NCBI RefSeq assembly: GCF_032878955.1
Contig: NZ_CP043839.1
Location: forward strand, 310,001 to 374,000
DNA length: 64,000 nucleotides
Direction of reading: 5' to 3'
Source: Butyricimonas paravirosa
GTDB taxonomy: Bacteria > Bacteroidota > Bacteroidia > Bacteroidales > Marinifilaceae
Positions 1-9,068 of this stretch are shown piece after piece. A model generated the notes under the pieces. That model ran no database searches and was not told the origin of the DNA. It saw nothing but the letters and a program-made list of their open reading frames with translations. Numbering within the stretch: the first letter of the stretch is position 1; every line of letters begins with the position of its first letter. A program made the translations under genes and the position numbers.

Positions 1-1
1 G

Positions 2-565
2 TTAGCCAGAGCAAAAAGGAGCATTGATCGGGAAGTGGCAACTTTGGAGAATGACAAAAAATCATTGGAATCCGAAATGCAGAAACTGAAAGATGACTTC
101 AACGCTGTTCGTTACCAGTTGACAGCTAACAATGCTGCCAAGGACAAACAGATTGATGACCTGAACACCCAATTACGTGCTTTACAAAGCAAGGAATCAG
201 CCTTAAAATCAGAGTTAAAAGACGTGTCAGAACAGGTAAAATCCAAAGTACAAAGCAGCGAAGGACAACTAGCTGAACTACAACTTCAACTAAAAAGGAC
301 AACCGAGGAACGGGACCAAATCCGGAAACAGTTGACTGACTATAAAACCAACGCTGACTGGGACAACCGTAAATTGAGCAACGAGGTGGAACACATCAAA
401 TCGAGCCTCAAATTCAAAGACAGCGAGATTGCCCGTTTGGAAAAAGAGATTGCCGGGGTAAAAAAACAGTTAGCAGACGCTAAGAGCCAGTTAACCAAGA
501 AAACCCAAGAGGTTGAAAAACTGACAAATCAAGTAAATCTTCTGAAAAAAGAACTTAGCAGATAA
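2..565 (+). CDS. Coiled-coil protein, 5' end outside window
   Basis: The reading frame is open from the first codon at base 2, so this is the C-terminal 187 residues of a longer protein whose start lies upstream. What is visible is almost entirely heptad-rich, charged helix (Glu, Lys, Gln and Leu rich) with no globular domain, signal peptide or membrane segment. It ends seven bases before the next gene on the same strand, so the two are probably co-transcribed. A role as a structural or scaffolding coiled coil is all that can be said. The internal GTG at 35 could be read as a start, but the open frame upstream and the continuous helix argue against it. Confidence 0.75.
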   Translation, partial: LARAKRSIDREVATLENDKKSLESEMQKLKDDFNAVRYQLTANNAAKDKQIDDLNTQLRALQSKESALKSELKDVSEQVKSKVQSSEGQLAELQLQLKRTTEERDQIRKQLTDYKTNADWDNRKLSNEVEHIKSSLKFKDSEIARLEKEIAGVKKQLADAKSQLTKKTQEVEKLTNQVNLLKKELSR

Positions 566-571
566 TTAAAA

Positions 572-934
572 ATGATTTATATCATTATTAGCATAATAGG
601 GCTACTAGTAATAGTTGCCCTTTTTACATACTCTTCAAAATCAAAAACGAAAACAGAAGAGCCTCCCGTCGTGGTTCCCCCTGCCGATTGTTGTGGGGCT
701 CATGCCATCTGTGAAAAAGGGCTGAAAAAAATAGATGAAAAGATCGAATATTTCGATGACGAGGAACTCGATCAATACAGGGGTATTCCCTCCGACAGTT
801 TCAATGACCAACAAATTGACCAATTCCGGGAAATCCTATACACGATCCGTCCCGAAGAGCTATCCGATTGGTTTATCAGTTTGGAGAAACGAGGAATCGA
901 ACTGCCGGATGTTCTGAAACAGGAACTCAATTAG
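572..934 (+). CDS. Small conserved membrane protein
   Basis: A 120-residue protein with one N-terminal hydrophobic segment (about residues 2-18), a short basic stretch, a proline-rich turn (PPVVVPPAD), then the motif CCGAHAICEK and an acidic C-terminal domain. The topology looks N-out or signal-anchored with a small soluble domain. I recognise the pattern as a family found next to DUF2851 genes in Bacteroidales; its function is unknown. The Cys-Cys-Gly-x-His cluster could bind a metal, but that is only a guess from the motif. It follows the coiled-coil gene by 6 bases and converges on the DUF2851 gene. Confidence 0.8.
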   Translation: MIYIIISIIGLLVIVALFTYSSKSKTKTEEPPVVVPPADCCGAHAICEKGLKKIDEKIEYFDDEELDQYRGIPSDSFNDQQIDQFREILYTIRPEELSDWFISLEKRGIELPDVLKQELN

Positions 935-941
935 TGTCGAA

Positions 942-2231
942 TCAACCTCTTCCTACCCGACGGAATATTTCCGCTCCTATTTTACAATGCAGACAACGAT
1001 GTGCATCACAATATTCTCGTTTTACCTGTAACAAAGCTTGGGATTGTAAAGCGGAATTCACCTGTACCCCGTAACGGGTCCACGCATCCGAAATATGATT
1101 ACGTTCCGCCCTCAACTCTTCCAGCCATCGTAACGCCTTATCACAATATCGTTCTTCCCCCCGTTCTTTCCCGTAAATGAACAGGAACGGTATCAAGGCA
1201 TTAATAATAATTACGTTCTTCATGCTATTCCCCAATTTCTTCACCCGTTTCACGGAAACCACTCCTAATTTATAGTGAGTATCCCAATAAGAAGAGGCGG
1301 TTACGTCCAGTAAACCATAAATTTCCGACACGTCTGAGGCATCCAGCACACTGGAAAGCAAGAAATTGAAACGCATCATCAAAGAGGCCAGCAAGGCCAG
1401 ACGAACCGTGGGAAAAGCTATCGGACGAATCCGCATGAATTTCCATTGAGAAACATTCATGGCTTCCAGTTGGAATTTGGCTGCCTGATACTCGTACTCC
1501 TCCCGCAAACCAAGGGCATACTCGTCTGTTTCCGGCACGTCAGCCAACAAACCGGCATACCCTAAAAGCAACGCCTCCACCCGGAAAAGAGATTCACTAC
1601 TACGAACCACTTTTTTGTAAGATAAGTTTTGAGCCAGCTGGGCGAAAACATCAGCGTTCACGTTCCCAGACCAATACCGTACCAACATCCGGTAGAAACA
1701 TTCCTCCCAATCATTTTTAGTCTCCCGCAACATCACCTGAATATCTTTACATTTACGTTCCAACCGCTCGATCGCGTACCCCGTGAACAACATTTCCAAA
1801 CGGGTCGAATCAATCTCTTTCAAGTGTCGATGACAACGGGGTTCAACAGGTACTCCCTGCATGAAAACATACTCATCCCATAACCTATTATCATAGACCA
1901 GGGTAATCGCATCAATTTCCCGACCACGAGAATCGTACACTTCCATGTCTGCCTCACCCACCACGGAGAGAATAACATTATTATAGGCCAAATCTTTTTC
2001 GTGAGCATGACGGAACCAATCACTTCCTTTCTGATGAATCTCCACGTTTCCCACTTGCACGACATCATTGATACGCACTTTAGCATTAAAGAAATCCGGT
2101 CCGGCATCCCGATTCTGAAAACCGACATTTAAAATTTCTACTCTTTTCCCCTTGGTTGACATACACTCCGTACTCGTGAAAAGCGAATTCGCCCATACAT
2201 ACTGCAAAAACTCTTCTGTCATAAAATTCAC
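942..2231 (-). CDS. DUF2851 family protein
   Basis: A 429-residue soluble protein that fits the Bacteroidota DUF2851 family. Its N-terminal region contains the conserved stretch FQNRDAGPDFFNAKVRI followed by VGNVEIHQKGSDW, and the C-terminus is helical and ends with a CxxH-x2-CxxC-like cluster (CDAHRCLHCKIG). The acidic and His residues in the N-terminal half look like a nuclease-type core, but no catalytic activity has been assigned to the family that I know of. No signal peptide or membrane segment is seen. It is convergent with the small membrane protein gene, which ends 8 bases away. Confidence 0.88.
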   Translation of the reverse strand: MNFMTEEFLQYVWANSLFTSTECMSTKGKRVEILNVGFQNRDAGPDFFNAKVRINDVVQVGNVEIHQKGSDWFRHAHEKDLAYNNVILSVVGEADMEVYDSRGREIDAITLVYDNRLWDEYVFMQGVPVEPRCHRHLKEIDSTRLEMLFTGYAIERLERKCKDIQVMLRETKNDWEECFYRMLVRYWSGNVNADVFAQLAQNLSYKKVVRSSESLFRVEALLLGYAGLLADVPETDEYALGLREEYEYQAAKFQLEAMNVSQWKFMRIRPIAFPTVRLALLASLMMRFNFLLSSVLDASDVSEIYGLLDVTASSYWDTHYKLGVVSVKRVKKLGNSMKNVIIINALIPFLFIYGKERGEERYCDKALRWLEELRAERNHISDAWTRYGVQVNSALQSQALLQVKREYCDAHRCLHCKIGAEIFRRVGRG

Positions 2232-2284
2232 TTGTTAATTGATATGAATATTTCAGACCCTAAAAACGCCATTCACAATATTAC

Positions 2285-2310
2285 GCACTTTTTTACAAAA
2301 AAACAAGTGC
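2285..2310. repeat. Inverted repeat in a divergent promoter region
   Basis: GCACTT and AAGTGC flank complementary T and A runs, giving a 26-base hairpin-capable palindrome midway between the divergent DUF2851 gene and the anchored coiled-coil gene. It may be an operator; no regulator is encoded nearby, so this is inference from symmetry and position only. Confidence 0.35.
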
Positions 2311-2360
2311 TAAATTTTTATAAATTCTAATCCTTTCTCCTTTCTATAACGTTTTATACC

Positions 2361-2368
2361 TATATTTG
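2361..2368 (+). promoter_or_regulatory. Bacteroidota -7 promoter element
   Basis: TATATTTG is a full match to the Bacteroidota -7 consensus TAnnTTTG and lies 50 bases before the ATG at 2418. No clear TTTG was found at the -33 position. Confidence 0.55.
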
Positions 2369-2417
2369 TTGAAAAGAATAACCAAGCTTTGACTATAACA
2401 TAAAACAGGAAACGAAT

Positions 2418-3305
2418 ATGGAAAATGAGAATTTAACTAAAAGCAAGAAAGATAAGACGTTAATGATAATTATCGGGGTGTTGTCCGCGGTTTTAATCGT
2501 ACTCTTCGTGTTCTTCCTCGTGGAGAAAAAGGAAAACAGGGAAAATATGATTGCTATTACGGCCGAGAAAGAGGAATTGCAGCAAGAATTGACCGATCTG
2601 AGCCACCATTACGATAATCTGAAAACAGACAACGACACGTTGAACGCCAAACTCGTACACGAGCAAGAAAAGATTGCCACGTTGATGGATAAAATGAAGA
2701 AATTCCGAAATGATTCTTACGCTGAAATTAATCGTTACAAACGCGAGATCGGAACTTTAAAAACCGTTTTAAGAAGTTACGTGGTACAAATCGACTCGCT
2801 GAACCAACTGAATCAAAAGCTCCTTGCCGAAAACAAAGAGGTGAAGAAACAGATGGACTGGGTACGCGAACGCAATAAGACCTTAGAAAAGAAGACGGAA
2901 AAAATGGAAGAGACTCTTGAAAAAGCCAACACGCTGGCCGTCGAAAACTTCCACATTTACCCGATCAACAAAAGAGACAAGGAAACCACGTTGAAAAAGT
3001 GTTTCCAATTAAAGGCTGACTTTACCATTTCCCGTAACATCACGGCAAAACGAGGTCCTAGAATGATCTACTTGCGGATTACTCGTCCGGATGGAGAAGT
3101 ACTGGCTGCATCCAGCAAATCATTCTTTAAATTCCAAAATGCCTCCCTGACCTATTCTGCCAGAAGAGAGATCACGTACGAGGGAGAAAAATTGGATGTT
3201 GCTATCTATTGGCCGAATGACGGTAGTCTGACGAAAGGAGAATACGTGGCCGATCTGTTCTCGGATAACCAACAAATCGGTTCACTTAAATTTATTTTAA
3301 AATAA
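2418..3305 (+). CDS. Membrane-anchored coiled-coil protein
   Basis: A 295-residue protein with a charged N-terminus, one strong transmembrane helix at about residues 15-34, a long coiled coil from about 40 to 180 and a C-terminal globular domain of about 100 residues (starting near ENFHIYPINK) that is rich in beta-strand. The topology suggests the N-terminus in the cytoplasm with the coil and globular domain in the periplasm. Similar proteins are common in Bacteroidota and are usually left as hypothetical. It has its own promoter element and stands alone ahead of fhs. Confidence 0.82.
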   Translation: MENENLTKSKKDKTLMIIIGVLSAVLIVLFVFFLVEKKENRENMIAITAEKEELQQELTDLSHHYDNLKTDNDTLNAKLVHEQEKIATLMDKMKKFRNDSYAEINRYKREIGTLKTVLRSYVVQIDSLNQLNQKLLAENKEVKKQMDWVRERNKTLEKKTEKMEETLEKANTLAVENFHIYPINKRDKETTLKKCFQLKADFTISRNITAKRGPRMIYLRITRPDGEVLAASSKSFFKFQNASLTYSARREITYEGEKLDVAIYWPNDGSLTKGEYVADLFSDNQQIGSLKFILK

Positions 3306-3315
3306 AAAAATGAAA

Positions 3316-3364
3316 CAAGTTACAAGAAAATCAGTAAACTAATTAACCTGGGATTTGTAACTTG
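3316..3364. repeat. 10-bp inverted repeat upstream of fhs
   Basis: CAAGTTACAA at 3316-3325 and TTGTAACTTG at 3355-3364 are perfect reverse complements separated by 29 bases. The wording resembles the inverted repeat at 19344-19407 (both contain ATTAACCTG and an AACTTG-like end), which suggests a small dispersed sequence family rather than a gene-specific leader. It could also act as a terminator for the preceding gene. Confidence 0.5.
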
Positions 3365-3389
3365 AAATTTGAAACTAAAATTAATAAAC

Positions 3390-5060
3390 ATGAAAACAGA
3401 TATTGAAATTGCAAACTCGATCGAGATAAAACCGATTTACGAGATTGCAGATAAATTAGGCATAGACAGAGATTTATTGGAACCTTATGGAAGATATAAA
3501 GCCAAATTACCGTTAAGTTTAATTGATAAATCAAAGATCGACGGCAAAAAATTGATTCTTGTATCTGCCATATCACCAACTCCTGCCGGAGAGGGTAAAA
3601 CAACAATCTCCATCGGTCTTACAGAAGGATTGAACCGGATAGGGAAACAAGCAACGGTCGTACTACGTGAACCCTCACTTGGCCCGGTATTTGGAATCAA
3701 AGGAGGAGCCACCGGTGGTGGTTACTCTCAAGTCGTTCCAATGGAAGACATCAATCTGCACTTCACGGGTGATTTCGGTGCTATCGAAAAAGCTCATAAC
3801 CTGCTATCCGCCCTTATCGACAATAATATTCAAAGTAAAACCCATTCTTTGAATATTGATCCTCGTACAGTAACCTGGAAACGGGTGATGGACATGAATG
3901 ACCGTTCCTTACGCCATATTATCGTAGGCTTGGGTGGTACGTCAGCTGGAATCCCGCGGGAAACCGGATTCGACATTACTGCAGCATCCGAGGTGATGGC
4001 CATTCTCTGCTTGTCGGATGATTTCGAGGATCTGAAAAACAGACTAGGTAACATCTTTATCGGTTACACCTTCGACAAGAAACCGATTTATGCCCGGGAT
4101 CTACACGCACACGGTGCAATGGCGGCCTTATTAAAGGATGCAATCAAACCGAATTTGGTACAAACTTTGGAAGGCAACCCGGCCATCATACATGGTGGTC
4201 CCTTCGCGAATATCGCCCAAGGAACCAACTCGATTATCGCTACCCGCATGGGGCTAACCCTCTCCGACTACGTGGTGACAGAGGCCGGATTCGGTTTTGA
4301 CCTCGGGGCGGAGAAATTCTTCGACATCAAGTGTGTGAAAGCCGGATTAAAACCCACCGCTGTCGTTATGGTGGCCACCGTTCGGGCATTAAAATACCAC
4401 GGGGGTGCCAAACTAGACCAATTGAAAGAACCGAACTTAGAAGCCTTGAAGAAAGGAGTGGCCAACTTGGAAAAACAGGTCGAGAACATGAAGAAATTCA
4501 ACATCTGCCCCGTTGTTGCCATCAATAAATTCATCACAGATACCGACGAGGAGATTGCATTCCTTGCCGAGAAATGTAAAGAACTTGACGTTCCCATGGA
4601 AGTGGCTGAAGTATGGGCAAAAGGTGGAGAAGGTGCGGAGAACCTGGCTCGTTTGGTTGCCAAAGTGGCAGAACAATGTACTTGTAACATGAAACCATTG
4701 TACGATTGGGAATGGAGTGTTGAAAAGAAGATTGAAACCATTGCCAAAGAATTATACGGTGCAGCCGCTATTGACTACACGGCAGAGGCTAAATCGGACT
4801 TGAAAAAAGTGATGGACTTAGGCTTGGATAAACTCCCGGTTTGTATCGCCAAAACACAGAAATCATTGTCGGACAACCCGAAATTACTTGGCCGTCCGAA
4901 AGATTTCGTGGTAACGGTACGCCAGATCGAGATTGCATCCGGAGCCGGATTCATCATCCCGATCACGGGTAGCATCATGAGAATGCCCGGTTTACCGGAT
5001 ATTCCCGCTGCCGAAAAAATTGACATAGATAACAACGGTAAGATCACCGGATTATTCTAA
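3390..5060 (+). CDS. fhs: Formate-tetrahydrofolate ligase
   Basis: A 556-residue enzyme that joins formate to tetrahydrofolate using ATP, giving 10-formyl-THF for one-carbon metabolism. The P-loop-like stretch TPAGEGKTTISIGL lies near residue 65, and GIKGGATGGGYSQV and the HGGPFANIAQG segment are highly characteristic of the family. I place the start at the ATG at 3390 (MKTDIEIAN), because the in-frame TTG at 3369 would add seven residues not typical of the family. The length matches the usual 555-560 residues. It is monocistronic here and followed by a hairpin repeat element. Confidence 0.97.
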   Translation: MKTDIEIANSIEIKPIYEIADKLGIDRDLLEPYGRYKAKLPLSLIDKSKIDGKKLILVSAISPTPAGEGKTTISIGLTEGLNRIGKQATVVLREPSLGPVFGIKGGATGGGYSQVVPMEDINLHFTGDFGAIEKAHNLLSALIDNNIQSKTHSLNIDPRTVTWKRVMDMNDRSLRHIIVGLGGTSAGIPRETGFDITAASEVMAILCLSDDFEDLKNRLGNIFIGYTFDKKPIYARDLHAHGAMAALLKDAIKPNLVQTLEGNPAIIHGGPFANIAQGTNSIIATRMGLTLSDYVVTEAGFGFDLGAEKFFDIKCVKAGLKPTAVVMVATVRALKYHGGAKLDQLKEPNLEALKKGVANLEKQVENMKKFNICPVVAINKFITDTDEEIAFLAEKCKELDVPMEVAEVWAKGGEGAENLARLVAKVAEQCTCNMKPLYDWEWSVEKKIETIAKELYGAAAIDYTAEAKSDLKKVMDLGLDKLPVCIAKTQKSLSDNPKLLGRPKDFVVTVRQIEIASGAGFIIPITGSIMRMPGLPDIPAAEKIDIDNNGKITGLF

Positions 5061-5074
5061 ATAAATTTTAAACT

Positions 5075-5263
5075 GGAGGGTGTGTCAAAAGTCATTTTTC
5101 AAACTCCCTCCCCCTTCGGGGTACTCCCTCTATAAACAGAGGGAGAGTTGAAATACTCCCTTTCTTCGGGAAGAGTCTCCAGCTCCTTCTCTGTTTATAG
5201 AAGAGGTGGCACGAAGTGACGGAGGAGTTTTTTGAGGATAAAATACCTTTTGACACACCCTCC
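5075..5263. repeat. Dispersed hairpin element, copy A
   Basis: The outer ends are a perfect 17-bp inverted repeat (5075-5091 and 5247-5263). Inside are two opposed hairpins: CCCTCTATAAACAGAGGG near 5125 and its inverted relative near 5190 (CTTCTCTGTTTATAGAAG). The first 50 bases of the inner part (from 5101) are almost identical to the reverse complement of the element at 10909-11040, differing by a one-base indel, and the last 60 bases are also clearly related. No open reading frame is present. It resembles a MITE or REP-like element sitting between fhs and the next operon, where it may also stop transcription. Confidence 0.75.
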
Positions 5264-5281
5264 TTATTTTCGTTCTAAGCC

Positions 5282-5938
5282 ATGGATACCATTGATATTG
5301 TCAAGTTTCCCCCGTATGCAAGTAACGAAACGCTACAAGTGTTAAGCTACCACCTGGACCGGGAATGTAATCGTATCACCTTGAAGGAAGTAAACTGGCC
5401 GGATACCTATCCTTATCGCCCGGACATCCATTTCCGGATTGCTTATAACGAACAGCACATTTTCTTGAAATTTGACGTGCATGAAAATGAATTCCGAGCC
5501 ACGGAAATCACGGATTGCGGACACGTGTGGGAAGATTCCTGCGTGGAACTTTTCATCCAATTGGAAGATGGGGACGGATACTACAATATTGAAATCAATG
5601 CGATCGGTACAATCTTATGCGCTTACGGTACGGGTAGAGAGAAGCGCAGCCTAATGCCAATGCAAATAAGTACCACCATTCTCAGGGATTCTACCATAAA
5701 ATTCAACAATGAGAATCAAGATGAAGCTTTTTATCAATGGTCACTGATTATCAGATTCCCTCACACGGCTTTTTTCAAACACACTTTTATGCCCACTTCC
5801 GGAACCACGATCAGGGGAAATATTCATAAATGCGGGAACAAACTTCCCCACCCTCACTTTGTCACGTGGAATCCGATTCCAACGGAAGAACCGGATTTCC
5901 ATCGACCGGAATTCTTCGGAACACTTATTTTTAAATAA
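5282..5938 (+). CDS. CBM9-like carbohydrate-binding protein
   Basis: A 218-residue protein resembling the carbohydrate-binding family 9-like (DOMON-type) domain. It shows the typical alternating pattern around VNWPDTYPYRPDIHFRIAY, the VWEDSCVELFIQ core and a GYYNIEINAIG segment. It has no signal peptide, so it may act in the cytoplasm or be an orphan sugar-binding fold; the ligand is unknown. It is the first gene of a three-gene operon with a metallophosphoesterase (6-base gap) and a SpoIIE phosphatase. The dispersed hairpin element ends 18 bases upstream. Confidence 0.82.
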   Translation: MDTIDIVKFPPYASNETLQVLSYHLDRECNRITLKEVNWPDTYPYRPDIHFRIAYNEQHIFLKFDVHENEFRATEITDCGHVWEDSCVELFIQLEDGDGYYNIEINAIGTILCAYGTGREKRSLMPMQISTTILRDSTIKFNNENQDEAFYQWSLIIRFPHTAFFKHTFMPTSGTTIRGNIHKCGNKLPHPHFVTWNPIPTEEPDFHRPEFFGTLIFK

Positions 5939-5944
5939 CTAACC

Positions 5945-7135
5945 ATGAAAACAGGATTATTCATACTGATAGCTGGAATTTTCTGCGTGTTGCTGAATGA
6001 CTCGCTCCTATTTTTACAGATCAGACGTTATTTCAAGCGGAAAATATGCTCGTATTTATTCTGGCTGCACTCCTTGTTTTTCGTGGCTTGTATCGTGTGG
6101 TATCACTTGTTTATCCCAACTCTAAAAGGTCCGGAAGCCTATTTCTGGGTAGAAAAATGCATCTCTATCATCTTGCTGTTCTATACCCCCAAGACTTTGT
6201 ATATCATTGTAAATGCTTTCTCTATCTTATTGAGGATGGCTAAATGCATTCCTGCTGCCAGAATCGTGAACAGACTGGCTCTAGGTATAGCTCTAGCCTC
6301 TTTTATTGTTATATTGAACGGGATCACGTGGTACAGGTACAGCTACAAAATTGAGCGGGAGACCGTGTGTATCAAAACTCTACCCGACGCCTTCAATGAT
6401 TTTCGCATCGTACAACTAACCGATTTACACTTGGGAAGTTACGGAGAACACTATCCCGGAATCACGAAACTCGTGGATGAAGTAAACCGGTTAAATCCCG
6501 ACTTGATCGTGTTTACCGGAGACATGGTAAATAGTTTTGCCTCGGAAATGGACCCTTGGATCGAAACCTTAAAAAAATTAAAAGCCAAATACGGCAAATA
6601 TGCCACGACCGGGAACCATGATTACGGTACTTACGTGAAGTGGCCCTCGAAAACAGACCAAGAGAATAACCTGAAACAGTTTTTCAAGAATATGGAACGG
6701 GCTGATTTCACGATGCTGAATAACACGAATGTCCCGCTTGTCATCGCGAAGGATACGCTTTATTTGGCCGGAGTTGAAAACTGGGGACTTCCCCCCTTTC
6801 CTTGTTTTGGTAAATTAGCTCAAGCCTTGGAAGGGACAGACGGTTATCCCGTCATTCTCCTTTCTCACGACCCGTCTCACTGGCGACACGAGGTACTAAA
6901 TTATCCCGTGGACCTCATGCTGGCAGGTCACACGCACGCCATGCAACTGGGAATCACCATCGGCAGTTTCCGGTGGAGCCCGGCAGTGTACGTCTACCCG
7001 GAGTATAACGGACTGTATACAGCAAACGGCCAACAATTGTACGTCTCCCGGGGAGTTGGTTATCTGGGATTCGCCGGACGTATCGGCCAAAGACCGGAAA
7101 TCACCTTAATCAAGTTAACCAACGATTGTAAATAA
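5945..7135 (+). CDS. Membrane metallophosphoesterase
   Basis: A 396-residue calcineurin-like phosphoesterase with an N-terminal membrane domain (helices at about residues 2-25, 38-57, 70-95 and 115-135) and a catalytic domain from about residue 150. The metal-binding motifs appear in order: TDLHLGSYG, GDMVN, GNHDYG, LLSHDPSHW and AGHTHAMQLG. The family includes YkuE-type proteins that act on lipid or nucleotide phosphates; the substrate here is unknown. The stop codon overlaps the ATG of the following phosphatase gene by one base (TAATG), indicating translational coupling. Confidence 0.92.
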   Translation: MKTGLFILIAGIFCVLLNDSLLFLQIRRYFKRKICSYLFWLHSLFFVACIVWYHLFIPTLKGPEAYFWVEKCISIILLFYTPKTLYIIVNAFSILLRMAKCIPAARIVNRLALGIALASFIVILNGITWYRYSYKIERETVCIKTLPDAFNDFRIVQLTDLHLGSYGEHYPGITKLVDEVNRLNPDLIVFTGDMVNSFASEMDPWIETLKKLKAKYGKYATTGNHDYGTYVKWPSKTDQENNLKQFFKNMERADFTMLNNTNVPLVIAKDTLYLAGVENWGLPPFPCFGKLAQALEGTDGYPVILLSHDPSHWRHEVLNYPVDLMLAGHTHAMQLGITIGSFRWSPAVYVYPEYNGLYTANGQQLYVSRGVGYLGFAGRIGQRPEITLIKLTNDCK

Positions 7136-9021
7136 TGAAATCTTCCCGGAAAAACTCTTTCAGTACCAGATTGACCATCTATATATTATCCGTTTGCACG
7201 GTCATATTTCTGGTCATCTTTATCATCCTATATGTATTGCCGAGAATATCACAATACAAAAATGTCACGATGTACTCGGAACTAATCGCTGAACAGGCAG
7301 AAAATCAAATTAAAGAACAAGGCAGGGTGATTGAAAGAATTAATTCCATGCTGAAACTCGAGCCGATAAAAGACCTGCTTATTGCCGGAGATCGTAACAC
7401 GTTTAAGTCCGTATTGAAAAACTCCCCCGAAATATGTGGTTGTGCCTTAGAATACGAACCGGGCTATAAAGATCATGATGTGTTTGTTTACTGCCATAAG
7501 GACTCCGTCCATTTCAAAAAATTGTCACACGGTAGTATCCATTTTTCCACAGAACGTTTGGACAAAGACGCCCATGCTCAAAGAAAATCTTATTGGAGCA
7601 ACTACTATTACAGTTTTTCCTATATCAAGCAACGGGTTTTCTCCCGTTTCGAGCCGATGTATGATTCGAAAAATCAATTTGTGGGGTATCTACGACTGGA
7701 TATTTTCTTAGAAGAATTCACGGATTTTGTCAATCACCTGTCTCTCTATAAAACAGGTTATGCCTATCTAATGAACCGGAACGGTATTCTGATTGCCCAC
7801 CCGAATCAAGAAATCCGAATGTTCAGTGATATTCGTAAATATGCGGAAACTAAAAATATTGATTACGAAAAAATCCTCAAAAGAGCCACGAAAGAAGAAA
7901 GCGGATCGGGTGAAATATCCATTGATCACGTTCGTTTCTTCGTGTATTTCAAACATATGCCCCACACGAAATGGGTATTGGTTGTTATCTGTCCGCATCA
8001 CGAAGTGTTTGATTCTATCGCCCGTATTAACGATCTGATCCTGATCTGTTGCATCTCCTGCTTGATTCTTCTCTTCTGGGTGGTTATCCGGGTGATCAAG
8101 CGTTTATTCTACCCGTTGAAACAATTCTCAACAGTCACACGCATGATTGCTGACGGTAATTTCAATGAACCTATACCCATGATCGGGAATAAAGACGAGA
8201 TACAGGAACTACGGGAATCATTTGTCTATATGCAAAAAAGGATCGTTGAATCGATCGAGAATCTTAGGATCAGCACCATCGAAAAAGAGAAGATAGAAGG
8301 TGAAATGCGTGTAGCTCAACGCATCCAAGAAAGATTCCTTCCCTCAATCCCCCGAATCTCGAAATTCCATTTCTCCCTGTATGCCCGTTTGGAACAATCC
8401 AAGGCTGTCGGCGGAGATATGTACAGTTATTTCGTGAAAAGAAACTGCCTCTATTTTATCGTGGGTGACGTGAGAGGGAAAGGTATTCCAGCCGCCTTGT
8501 ACATGGCTTCGGTCTCCACCCTCTTTAATTATATCGCTCCTCGGAAACGTACTTCCTCGGACATCTGTAATACTATTAATAATTACATGAGTGACAACGT
8601 GGAAGACGATATGTTCATCACCATGTTCGTCGGTATTCTCGATTTAAAGAACGGGATGCTATCTTATGCTAACGCGGGCCATCCTTTCCCGATTCTATGT
8701 ACACGGGAAGAGAAAGAGGTGAAATTCCTTGAAGATTCATTGGGTATTCCAATCGGTGTTATGCGAACCATGTATAAAGAAAGCCGCTATCAAATGGAAA
8801 GTGGCGATATGCTCTTCCTATACACGGACGGGTTGACCGAGGCCCAGAATTCTGAACGCCATTTTTACGGGAAGGAACGGGTGAAAAAGGTTATCGAATC
8901 CAACCCTTGTGACACCCCGCAACAACTGGTTCATATCGTCTTAGATGATCTGAAAGAATATACCGGGAATAGCCATGAAGAGGCGGACGATCTGACATTG
9001 TTTGCTGTGCAATATTTATAA
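7135..9021 (+). CDS. Cache-HAMP-SpoIIE (PP2C) phosphatase
   Basis: A 628-residue signalling phosphatase. Residues about 15-35 are a transmembrane helix, followed by a periplasmic double-Cache-like sensor, a second membrane helix near 300-320, a HAMP region and a short coiled coil. A SpoIIE/RsbU-type PP2C domain occupies the C-terminal 240 residues. Metal-binding motifs are visible as AVGGDMYSYF and GDVRGKGIPAALYMA, then YANAGHP and EADDLTLFAV. Such proteins usually dephosphorylate an anti-anti-sigma or STAS protein in response to an extracellular ligand; no such partner is encoded in this window. It is translationally coupled to the upstream phosphoesterase. Confidence 0.93.
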   Translation: MKSSRKNSFSTRLTIYILSVCTVIFLVIFIILYVLPRISQYKNVTMYSELIAEQAENQIKEQGRVIERINSMLKLEPIKDLLIAGDRNTFKSVLKNSPEICGCALEYEPGYKDHDVFVYCHKDSVHFKKLSHGSIHFSTERLDKDAHAQRKSYWSNYYYSFSYIKQRVFSRFEPMYDSKNQFVGYLRLDIFLEEFTDFVNHLSLYKTGYAYLMNRNGILIAHPNQEIRMFSDIRKYAETKNIDYEKILKRATKEESGSGEISIDHVRFFVYFKHMPHTKWVLVVICPHHEVFDSIARINDLILICCISCLILLFWVVIRVIKRLFYPLKQFSTVTRMIADGNFNEPIPMIGNKDEIQELRESFVYMQKRIVESIENLRISTIEKEKIEGEMRVAQRIQERFLPSIPRISKFHFSLYARLEQSKAVGGDMYSYFVKRNCLYFIVGDVRGKGIPAALYMASVSTLFNYIAPRKRTSSDICNTINNYMSDNVEDDMFITMFVGILDLKNGMLSYANAGHPFPILCTREEKEVKFLEDSLGIPIGVMRTMYKESRYQMESGDMLFLYTDGLTEAQNSERHFYGKERVKKVIESNPCDTPQQLVHIVLDDLKEYTGNSHEEADDLTLFAVQYL

Positions 9022-9066
9022 AAGGGAGGGGGACAAAAGTCGTTTATCAAACACCCTCCCCTTTTG
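9019..9066. terminator. Bidirectional hairpin, relative of the dispersed element
   Basis: A GC-rich inverted repeat (AAAAGGGAGGGG paired with CCCTCCCCTTTT, one bulge) lies exactly between two convergent genes and probably terminates both. Its middle (ACAAAAGTC, then TCAAAC, then CCCTCCCC) follows the left end of the element at 5075-5263, so it appears to be a short derivative of that repeat family. Confidence 0.65.
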
Positions 9067-9068
9067 AT

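Noticed and set aside
3306..3389. A tetrahydrofolate or other riboswitch ahead of fhs
   Set aside because: The 84-base leader has only a simple 10-bp inverted repeat also seen elsewhere; no riboswitch core could be recognised.
4268..4747. Long antisense frame within fhs
   Set aside because: It is a codon-usage shadow of a strongly supported enzyme gene.
5075..5263. Copy A as a complete insertion sequence
   Set aside because: It is under 200 bases with no open frame or transposase; at most it is a non-autonomous element.
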